Assembly (NCBI GenBank): GCA_902494135.1
Contig: CABUSE010000001.1
Coordinates: 1 to 43,657, forward strand
Direction: 5' to 3'
DNA length: 43,657 nucleotides
From: an uncultured Collinsella sp.
GTDB lineage: Bacteria > Actinomycetota > Coriobacteriia > Coriobacteriales > Coriobacteriaceae
A program made the position numbers and the translations under genes. A model generated the notes under the pieces. That model had not been told where the DNA came from. It did no database searches and saw nothing but the letters and a program-made list of their open reading frames with translations. Below are positions 37,935 to 43,657 of the stretch, piece after piece; within the stretch, counting starts at the first letter, position 1; each line of letters begins with the position of its first letter.

Positions 37935-38213
37935 ATGCCGGGAGAGGGTTTTAAGGCGCTGGCCGATCCTACACGGCGTCACATTTTGGAACTGCTGCGC
38001 GAGGGCAATCGCACGGCCGGGGAGCTTGCCGAGCATTTTGACATCAGCAAGCCGTCGTTGAGCCATCACTTGGCGACGCTCAAAAACGCCGGGTTGGTGA
38101 CCGACGAGCGCCATGGCCAAAACATCGTATACAGCTTAAATACCACCGTCATGCAGGATTTGATTGGTTGGTTTATGGGCTTTACAAACACGGAAGGTGA
38201 TAAGGATGAATAA
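37935..38213 (+). CDS. ArsR-family repressor, SdpR-like
   Basis: A 92-residue winged-helix repressor. FKALADPTRRHILELLREGN, then AGELAEHFDISKPSLSHHLA and LKNAGLVTDERHGQNIVYSL are the SdpR-type ArsR fold, and there are no Cys metal-binding motifs. In Bacillus, SdpR represses sdpRI and is sequestered by membrane SdpI when the toxin SdpC is present. The ATG at 37935 follows GAGGAGG. Its last eight bases overlap the SdpI-like gene. No sdpC gene lies in the window. Confidence 0.87.
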   Translation: MPGEGFKALADPTRRHILELLREGNRTAGELAEHFDISKPSLSHHLATLKNAGLVTDERHGQNIVYSLNTTVMQDLIGWFMGFTNTEGDKDE

Positions 38214-38910
38214 CGAAAACAAGGGCATTCACGCCACGGGGGTATCGCGGCGTGTGTGGATTGCGCTGATCGCTCTGTGCGTCGCCAATGTCGTAGCGCA
38301 CCTCATGGTGATGCCGAGCTTGCCTGGGCAGATTCCCACGCACTGGGGCGCGAACGGCGCCGTCGACGGTTGGGGTCCCAGCTGGATGGCCTCCGCGCTC
38401 GGCGTGCTGCCTCTGGTGCTTCTCGCAATGTTCTGCGTGGTGCCGCGCATCGATCCCAAAGGTGAGGCATATCGAACCTCGGGCAAGTTCTATCAGGGCT
38501 TCGTAATCGCCTTCACCTTGTTCATGTGCGCCGTAAGCTGGTTGGGTGAGCTTACGGTCTGGGGCGTGGTGCCGGCGGTCGGTTCGGTCAACGTGCTGAT
38601 TTCCGGTGCTATCGGTTTGCTGTTCATCGGCGTAGGCAACTACTTGCCGCGTGTGAAGCAGAACTATACGCTCGGTATCAAGACGCCTTGGGCGCTTGCC
38701 GATCCCGAGAACTGGCGCCGTACGCAGCGCTTTGGCGGTGCCTGCTTTATGGTGCTGGGTGTTGGCCTGATTGCGATGGGCGTGGCAGGTGCGGTGCTTT
38801 CGAGTGAAGTCGTCGCCGCGGTGATTGCGGTTCTGGCGTTTGGTTCGGTCGGAGCCGTCTACGTCTACTCGTATCTGCTGTGGCGCAAATCTCAGCGGGC
38901 TGTTCGTTAA
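38206..38910 (+). CDS. SdpI-family immunity-type membrane protein
   Basis: 234 residues with six or so membrane helices: VWIALIALCVANVVAHL, a DUF1648 segment MPSLPGQIPTHWGANGAVDG, VLPLVLLAMFCVVPRI and later helices. LPRVKQNYTLGIKTPWALAD and ENWRRTQRFGG are the SdpI signature. SdpI protects Bacillus from the SdpC toxin and also relays the signal to SdpR. The start ATG overlaps the repressor stop (ATGAATAA), so the two are co-translated. Confidence 0.88.
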   Translation: MNNENKGIHATGVSRRVWIALIALCVANVVAHLMVMPSLPGQIPTHWGANGAVDGWGPSWMASALGVLPLVLLAMFCVVPRIDPKGEAYRTSGKFYQGFVIAFTLFMCAVSWLGELTVWGVVPAVGSVNVLISGAIGLLFIGVGNYLPRVKQNYTLGIKTPWALADPENWRRTQRFGGACFMVLGVGLIAMGVAGAVLSSEVVAAVIAVLAFGSVGAVYVYSYLLWRKSQRAVR

Positions 38911-38974
38911 GGTTGCGGAAAACTAGCGTACGCAGTTCATAGTGTGTCCCGGGGGACTTTTCCCAGGTAGTATT

Positions 38975-39002
38975 AGGGGTGTGGGCAACCATGCCCCTTT
39001 TT
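38975..39002 (+). terminator. Terminator after sdpI-like gene
   Basis: AGGGG and TGG pair with CCA and CCCCT around GCAA, with a small internal mismatch, then five T residues. Confidence 0.6.
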
Positions 39003-39093
39003 CGCTAAGTTTCAGAGCCGGTTTCCTCATTTCGTTTCCACTAAAGCGAATCAAGAATAGGGAAACAGCAGGTAGAAAGGATAAAACAGGCAA

Positions 39094-40773
39094 ATGGCAG
39101 AGTTTATCTACCAGATGTATCAGGCTCGCAAGGCCCATGGCGACAAGGTAATCCTTGACGACGTGACTCTGAGTTTCTACCCTGGCGCCAAGATCGGCGT
39201 TGTGGGTCCCAACGGCATGGGTAAGTCGACCCTGCTCAAGATCATGGCCGGCATCGAGGAAGTTTCCAACGGCGATGCCAGGCTTACCCCCGGCTACACC
39301 GTGGGTATCCTGCAGCAGGAGCCGCCGCTCGACGACGACAAGACCGTCATCGAGAACGTGCGCATGGCATTTGGCGACATGATCGCCAAGGTCGATCGCT
39401 TCAACAAGATCGGCGAGGAGATGTGCGACCCGGATTGCGACATGGCCGCCCTCATGGCTGAGATGGGAAAGCTCCAGGACGAGATCGACGCCGCCGACGG
39501 CTGGGATATCGATTCCAAGCTCGGCCAGGCCATGGACGCCCTGCAGCTGCCCGATTCCGACATGCCGGTCAACGTACTTTCCGGCGGCGAGCGCCGCCGC
39601 GTGGCCCTGTGCAAGCTGCTGCTCGAGGCTCCCGACCTGCTGCTGCTCGACGAGCCCACGAACCACCTGGACGCCGAGTCGATCCTGTGGCTCGAGCACT
39701 TCCTGCACAACTACCAGGGCGCGGTGCTTGCCGTCACGCACGATCGCTACTTCCTGGATAACGTTGCCGAGTGGATCTGCGAGGTCGACCGCGGTCACCT
39801 TTATCCCTACAAGGGCAACTACTCCACGTATCTGGAGACCAAGGCCGCGCGTATCGAGGCACAGGGTAACCGCGATGCCAAGCTCGCCAAGCGCATGGAG
39901 GCCGAGCTCGAGTGGGTACGCAGCTCGCCCAAGGCTCGCCAGGCCAAGAACAAGGCCCGTCTGGCTCGCTACGAGGAGATGGAGGCCGAGGCCCGCGCAA
40001 GCCAGAAGCTCGACTGGACCGACATCCGCATTCCCGTTGGACCGCGTCTGGGCAACAAGGTGCTCGAGGCCCATCACCTGCACAAGGAGTTCGATGGCCG
40101 TGTGCTCATCGACGACCTTTCTTTCACCCTGCCGCGTAACGGCATCGTGGGCGTCATCGGCCCCAACGGTGTGGGCAAGACTACGCTCTTCAAGACCATC
40201 GTGGGCCTGGAGCCGCTGACTTCGGGCGAGCTCGAGGTGGGCGAGACCGTCAAGATCTCCTATGTCGATCAGAACCGTTCTGGCATCGACCCCGACAAGA
40301 ACCTGTGGGAGGTCGTCTCGGATGGCCTGGACCACATGATGGTCGGCGAGACCGAGGTCCCCAGCCGCGCGTACGTGGCGAGCTTTGGCTTTAAGGGCCA
40401 GGACCAGCAGAAGCGCGCTGGCGTACTCTCCGGTGGCGAGCGCAACCGTCTGAACCTGGCGCTCACGCTCAAGCAGGGCGGCAACCTGCTGCTCCTCGAC
40501 GAGCCCACGAACGACCTCGACGTCGAGACACTGTCCTCGCTCGAGGCGGCGCTGCTCGAGTTCCCGGGCTGCTCGGTGGTCATTAGCCACGATCGTATGT
40601 TCCTGGACCGCGTCGCCACGCACATTCTGGCGTGGGAGGGCACCGACGAGAATCCGGGCAACTGGTATTGGTTCGAGGGCAACTTCGAGGCCTATCAGGC
40701 CAATCGCATCGAGCGCCTGGGCGAGGACGCGGCCCAGCCGCATCGTATCCACCGTAAGCTGACGCGCGACTAA
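39094..40773 (+). CDS. ettA: Energy-dependent translational throttle protein (ABC-F)
   Basis: 559 residues, two ABC ATPase domains with no membrane part. Walker A motifs are VGPNGMGKSTLLKI and IGPNGVGKTTLFKT; signatures LSGGERRRVALCKLLL and LSGGERNRLNLALTL; Walker B LLLLDEPTNHLDAES and LLLLDEPTNDLDVET. The EttA-type arm and inter-domain linker (YSTYLETKAARIEAQGNRDA) are present, and the start MAEFIYQMYQARKAHGDKVI is that of EttA. It binds the ribosomal E site and couples translation to ATP level. AGAAAGGA precedes the ATG. Confidence 0.95.
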   Translation: MAEFIYQMYQARKAHGDKVILDDVTLSFYPGAKIGVVGPNGMGKSTLLKIMAGIEEVSNGDARLTPGYTVGILQQEPPLDDDKTVIENVRMAFGDMIAKVDRFNKIGEEMCDPDCDMAALMAEMGKLQDEIDAADGWDIDSKLGQAMDALQLPDSDMPVNVLSGGERRRVALCKLLLEAPDLLLLDEPTNHLDAESILWLEHFLHNYQGAVLAVTHDRYFLDNVAEWICEVDRGHLYPYKGNYSTYLETKAARIEAQGNRDAKLAKRMEAELEWVRSSPKARQAKNKARLARYEEMEAEARASQKLDWTDIRIPVGPRLGNKVLEAHHLHKEFDGRVLIDDLSFTLPRNGIVGVIGPNGVGKTTLFKTIVGLEPLTSGELEVGETVKISYVDQNRSGIDPDKNLWEVVSDGLDHMMVGETEVPSRAYVASFGFKGQDQQKRAGVLSGGERNRLNLALTLKQGGNLLLLDEPTNDLDVETLSSLEAALLEFPGCSVVISHDRMFLDRVATHILAWEGTDENPGNWYWFEGNFEAYQANRIERLGEDAAQPHRIHRKLTRD

Positions 40774-40776
40774 TTT

Positions 40777-40804
40777 GTTACGCGGTTTTACCAAACCGCG
40801 TAAC
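40777..40804 (+). terminator. Hairpin after ettA
   Basis: A perfect 12-bp stem, GTTACGCGGTTT (40777-40788) with AAACCGCGTAAC (40793-40804), loop TACC, no T-run. Confidence 0.6.
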
Positions 40805-40815
40805 TACTCGACGCT

Positions 40816-40917
40816 GCGCGGGCCGCAAGCACCCCATCTTGCCGTTCAAACCGTCGCTCGCGTACCGAAGTACGCGTCGCTCCTCTTTCACGGCAACCTG
40901 GGGCACTTGCGGCCCGC
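40816..40917. repeat. Large 102-base imperfect palindrome
   Basis: GCGGGCCGCAAG (40818-40829) pairs with 40906-40917, CCCCA with TGGGG, TTGCCGT (40839-40845) with ACGGCAA (40890-40896), and the tip CGCGTAC/GTACGCG closes a CGAA loop (40859-40876). It contains no gene and is not needed as a terminator, since hairpins flank it on both sides. Confidence 0.75.
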
Positions 40918-40950
40918 TCGCTGTTGGTCACGAAACATCGATGAATGCTA

Positions 40951-40990
40951 ATAAAAGCGGCTCAAATCCTGATTTGGATTTGAGCCGCTT
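40951..40990 (-). terminator. Rho-independent terminator of the 435-residue protein gene
   Basis: A perfect 15-bp stem (40955-40969 with 40976-40990), a 6-base loop, and a T-rich tail on the minus strand, right after the stop codon. Confidence 0.85.
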
Positions 40991-40994
40991 GTCG

Positions 40995-42302
40995 TTACTG
41001 CTCGGGCTCTTCGACTTTGTCGATGGCCCAGGCGGCACCGAGGCCGCCAGTGGTGTTGCGGCGGATGCGCACGGCAACCTCGCGACGCTCGCCGGCCTGC
41101 GTGTAGCGCAGGGGGAAGCTTGCGCGGTTTCGCGCGGCCTCGATGGTACCGCGCTCGCGGGCGATCCAGTAGTACTCGCCGACGATGCCGAGCGTGTCGG
41201 CGCCGTAGGGGAGATAGGTCGACAGCTGGTGCAGAAGCGGGCCGGGGCAGAAAACCTCGGTTGCGAAATCGATGGGGAAGTCCTCGGGGATGGTGGGCGC
41301 TGCGGGCGCGGGGGTTGGGGCCGCTGCGGGTACCGAAGCCGGTGCCGGTGCGGGAATTTGGTCGCAAGCAGCGGCGGGCACGGACTCGATGACGGGTGCG
41401 GGCTCTGGCGTCGTCTTCGGCTTGATTGTGGAATCTGCGGGCTTCACGGTGACGGGCGCGTCTGCAGCTTCAGTTTCAACCTCAACCTGCGTCGAGCTCT
41501 CATTCTCGACGCTCGGCTTTACCTCGATGGGCGTGGATGCCATGGTGGTGATGCCGGCGTTGGCGTTCTCGGGGTCATAGACGACCGTGAGCGAGATGGC
41601 GGGCTGCGGCGTCTCGGGCTCCGGCGCCGACTCGGTAGCGTCTTGATCTGCGGGCTCGTCGGACTGATCGTCCTCGGCCTCGTTGCCAAAGACATCGCTG
41701 TTTTGGAACGCAGGCGTCTCGGGTTGGTCAGCAGCTTCTTTGGTTGTCGACTTGGGAGCCTCGTTGAGCTCCACAGTGGCTTCCTGCTCGGATATGACTT
41801 CGGAATCGGTCGTGGCGGCGATTTCGGTTTCGGCTTCTGCCGTTACCTCAATAGCGACTTCGATCTCTGTCTCGGGCTCGGGTTCCGGCGCGGCTTCAAC
41901 CATGGTTTCTGGCTCGGTGCGCTTAACGTGCTTGGGGCGCACGGCCTTGAGGTCCTTCTCACCGCGCTTTTTCTTTTTGTAGGACTGCTTGGCGCCCTTG
42001 GCGGTCTTGGGCTTGTCCTCGCCCTTGGCAAGTGCGGCATCCCAGGCCTCGTTGGCGATGACGGTGGCATACAGGCGGCCGCCCTTAAAGACAGTCAGTT
42101 TAATGCAGTCGTCGAGTTCCTCGAGCAACTCGCGCGTGGACTCGAAGCCCAGGTCATAAGCGGTCATGTCGCCAGCGGCGAGCGCCTCTTCGACCTGCGT
42201 CATAAACGTTTGCTTGCCGCATCCAATCGCATCGCGCAGCAGGCGATACAGATAGATGTGGTTGCCCAGCGAAAGCGTGGGCCTAACTATTGTCTTGCTC
42301 AT
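40995..42302 (-). CDS. Two-domain protein with long acidic/Pro-rich linker, unknown function
   Basis: 435 residues. Residues 1-90 are a compact, mostly helical domain (LSLGNHIYLYRLLRDAIGCG, then AYDLGFESTRELLEELDDCI, TVFKGGRLYATVIANEAWD) that could be a winged-helix or LOTUS-like fold. A basic patch KKKKRGEK and about 230 residues of Glu/Pro/Ala/Thr-rich linker follow. The last 95 residues are ordered (FPIDFATEVFCPGPLLHQL, YGADTLGIVGEYYWIARERG). No signal peptide. GAGGAG precedes the ATG, with a 16-bp palindrome just ahead of it. I do not recognise the family. Confidence 0.6.
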   Translation of the reverse strand: MSKTIVRPTLSLGNHIYLYRLLRDAIGCGKQTFMTQVEEALAAGDMTAYDLGFESTRELLEELDDCIKLTVFKGGRLYATVIANEAWDAALAKGEDKPKTAKGAKQSYKKKKRGEKDLKAVRPKHVKRTEPETMVEAAPEPEPETEIEVAIEVTAEAETEIAATTDSEVISEQEATVELNEAPKSTTKEAADQPETPAFQNSDVFGNEAEDDQSDEPADQDATESAPEPETPQPAISLTVVYDPENANAGITTMASTPIEVKPSVENESSTQVEVETEAADAPVTVKPADSTIKPKTTPEPAPVIESVPAAACDQIPAPAPASVPAAAPTPAPAAPTIPEDFPIDFATEVFCPGPLLHQLSTYLPYGADTLGIVGEYYWIARERGTIEAARNRASFPLRYTQAGERREVAVRIRRNTTGGLGAAWAIDKVEEPEQ

Positions 42303-42314
42303 GGCAAATCTCCT

Positions 42315-42330
42315 CTTTACACATGTAAAG
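42315..42330. promoter_or_regulatory. Palindrome next to a ribosome site
   Basis: CTTTACACATGTAAAG, 7-bp arms, begins within the AAAGAGGAG ribosome-site context of the 435-residue protein gene; it may be an operator. Confidence 0.4.
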
Positions 42331-42373
42331 CATCTTACCATCGCATGGCGTTCGCCATGGCGGCGCCCAAGGC

Positions 42374-42408
42374 AAACGGGCGCGAACCGCTTTCGATTCG
42401 CGCCCGTT
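42374..42408 (-). terminator. Terminator of the 317-residue membrane protein gene
   Basis: A perfect 12-bp stem, AACGGGCGCGAA (42375-42386) with TTCGCGCCCGTT (42397-42408), and a 10-base loop, with TTT on the minus strand. Confidence 0.75.
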
Positions 42409-42442
42409 GTACAGGTCGGTTATCTATGAGAGGCAAACGTGC

Positions 42443-43396
42443 TTAGTTGCCCGATGCCGTGCCTTGGCTCGAGTTGTCAGATGCCGTGCCGGAAGCGGTT
42501 CCGCTCGAGCTGTTGGTGTTGTTACTGTCTGCCGTGCCCGTTCCCGACGTGGTGTCGCTCATCTGGCCTCCCGTGTTCGGCTGTGAACCGTCAGTCGTTT
42601 GGCTTGAGTCGGTCGTGCCGGACGGCGTGCCACTGTTGGCCGTAGAGGAATCGGTGCCCTGCGATTGGTTTTGGGTGTTCGAGGACGAATTGGCAGAGGT
42701 AGGACTGTCTTGCGTGTCGTCCGTCTGTGCCTGCTGATCCTGCGGCTGAGTGTTGCCATTTGCATCGCTCTCGGTCGTGCGCGACGACAGGATTGGCTCG
42801 GGACGCTCGCCCAGACCCTCACCGGCAGTGGTGATAAGGATGGCGCCGGCGCAGGCGATGACCGCGACGATGGCGATGGCGATCGAGAAGACGATGACCT
42901 TCTTTTGTGTCTGGCTGCGCTCTGCCGCCGCCTTGGCGCGCAGACTGTTGGGGGCGACGCGCGCCGTGGTCGCGCGTCCCGCAACCTGGCGCATCTCCTG
43001 CGTGGTCGCGGCGCCACCTAGGTGCTCCTCGACATCGGGCTCAACGGGCTCGTAGGCGCCGGCAGGGTAGTCGACAGCGGCATGCGTGCCCTTGATTGCT
43101 TCGGCGCTGGCAGAGATAAAGTGGCGATAGACCTGCGAGGACACAACAGTGATGACTGAGCTCACAGCGGCACCAATCACCGAGCCGGCAATGCCGATCT
43201 TTGAAGCAAGCGCCACGCTCGTGGCGGCAGCTGCGGCGCCGGCGATGATCTGGGGAATGGAAATGTCGTCGAACAGGCCCTTTTTGGGCGCGATGGCCAT
43301 GGTCTGTCCAATGGAATGGTTTTCGTGTACGCCGTTGTTGAGCGATGCCGGCGTCATGACGCGCGTGCGCGGCGCGTCGGTGTACTTGGTTGTCAT
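42443..43396 (-). CDS. Membrane protein with Ser/Thr/Gly-rich tail, unknown function
   Basis: 317 residues. A soluble start with PRTRVMTPASLNNGVHENHS is followed by an Ala/Val-rich hydrophobic region (IPQIIAGAAAAATSVALASK, then SVIGAAVSSVITVVSS, about residues 45-85), a charged middle, a membrane helix VIVFSIAIAIVAVIACAGAI near residue 185, and about 110 residues of Ser/Thr/Gln/Asn/Gly repeats with no Cys, probably outside the cell. CCGGGAGG precedes the ATG at 43396. No family recognised. It may be an envelope or spore-like filament anchor, but nothing supports a specific role. Confidence 0.6.
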   Translation of the reverse strand: MTTKYTDAPRTRVMTPASLNNGVHENHSIGQTMAIAPKKGLFDDISIPQIIAGAAAAATSVALASKIGIAGSVIGAAVSSVITVVSSQVYRHFISASAEAIKGTHAAVDYPAGAYEPVEPDVEEHLGGAATTQEMRQVAGRATTARVAPNSLRAKAAAERSQTQKKVIVFSIAIAIVAVIACAGAILITTAGEGLGERPEPILSSRTTESDANGNTQPQDQQAQTDDTQDSPTSANSSSNTQNQSQGTDSSTANSGTPSGTTDSSQTTDGSQPNTGGQMSDTTSGTGTADSNNTNSSSGTASGTASDNSSQGTASGN

Positions 43397-43599
43397 ACGG
43401 GGTCCTCCCGGTGTAAATCTGCTTCGTTTCGTGTAGCCATCAGGGTACCCACCAGATGTGAATCGTACGTGACATTTAACAGATACCATCAACTCATCAA
43501 TTGCTCACCAAGTTGGTGGGATGCGGTTACACCCGGCGGTTGAACTACAATAGGGCTTGCTAATTGTTGTGAATGGCGTCTACGCACGGGAGCATTCTT

Positions 43600-43657
43600 A
43601 TGAATCTTCACCTTTCTCAGTCTGATGGCTTTTTGCGTGTGGCGGCGGCGTCGCCGC
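43600..43657 (+). CDS. nadE: NAD+ synthase, N-terminal fragment (runs off the window)
   Basis: The first 19 codons read MNLHLSQSDGFLRVAAASP. The stretch DGFLRVAAASP matches the start of the glutamine-dependent NAD+ synthase amidase domain. ACGGGAGC lies ahead of the ATG. Because so little is visible the call rests on that short motif only. Confidence 0.5.
   Translation, partial: MNLHLSQSDGFLRVAAASP

Noticed and set aside
38923..40794. A 623-codon open frame on the minus strand opposite ettA
   Set aside because: Same shadow effect; the plus strand encodes a complete ABC-F protein with all motifs, and the minus frame has no recognisable domain.

Overview
The window looks like a chromosomal segment of a Collinsella-type member of the Coriobacteriia. 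This is inferred from the G+C-rich actinobacterial codon use, the frequent GTG and TTG starts behind strong Shine-Dalgarno sequences, the gut-anaerobe gene content (flavodoxin with DUF3793, ferredoxin-type aldo/keto reductase, fructosamine catabolism) and DtxR/IdeR-like and LexA-like operators. No rRNA, tRNA, CRISPR array, transposase or prophage was found. The window ends inside the first codons of what looks like NAD+ synthase.

Layout. 37-5659: dipeptidase (-), an FKBP/SlyD-like isomerase coupled to an orphan UreE-like protein (+), a Cof phosphatase, a Fur-family regulator, acylphosphatase coupled to a Gfo/Idh oxidoreductase, and RNase HI. 5759-8246: a LysR regulator divergent from metY (O-acetylhomoserine sulfhydrylase). 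The region between them has a textbook LysR box, a promoter, a 17-residue leader peptide with two Cys codons and a hairpin. 8559-14527: a secreted 3D-like protein, a small membrane protein, ketopantoate reductase, a cyclase remnant, a two-cluster Fe-S aldo/keto reductase, a second Gfo/Idh protein and endonuclease IV. The last two are each preceded by a copy of a large palindromic element whose arms covary. 14675-17779: a polar amino acid ABC transporter operon with an unusual permease. 17897-19625: flavodoxin and DUF3793 divergent from a heavy-metal-associated protein, with an iron-type box and a copper-type box back to back. 19897-22455: a large sortase-type surface protein. 22452-24375: an SOS-type Y-family polymerase with YolD. 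24602-25135: half of an iron-type alcohol dehydrogenase, flanked by inverted 30-bp repeats. 25335-28832: pgi and two HAD phosphatases. 28983-35762: a fructosamine (frl-type) gene cluster. 35885-37473: TatD and TcdA. 37560-38910: a candidate small-toxin locus next to sdpR-sdpI. 39094-43396: ettA and two lineage-type proteins of unknown function.

How genes work together. In the frl-type cluster a GntR/UTRA regulator, a YfcC-type carrier, an FrlC-like isomerase, an FrlB-like deglycase and an FrlD-like kinase would import and phosphorylate fructosamines and split them to glucose 6-phosphate, which the nearby pgi product can feed into glycolysis. The added amidohydrolase is not part of the E. coli frl set. 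The sulfur locus combines likely LysR activation with a possible translation-coupled leader.

The strongest candidate for an undescribed system is at 37560-37850. A 28-residue hydrophobic peptide is read on the minus strand from a perfect -10 whose promoter is covered by a near-consensus LexA box. Its mRNA would have a sequestered Shine-Dalgarno sequence and a 13-bp complementarity between its 5' end and its 3' region. A convergent promoter could produce an antisense RNA. These are hallmarks of type I toxin-antitoxin loci, here apparently SOS-controlled and divergent from an sdpRI immunity-type pair. All functional claims rest on reading the sequence alone; no database search or folding program was run.
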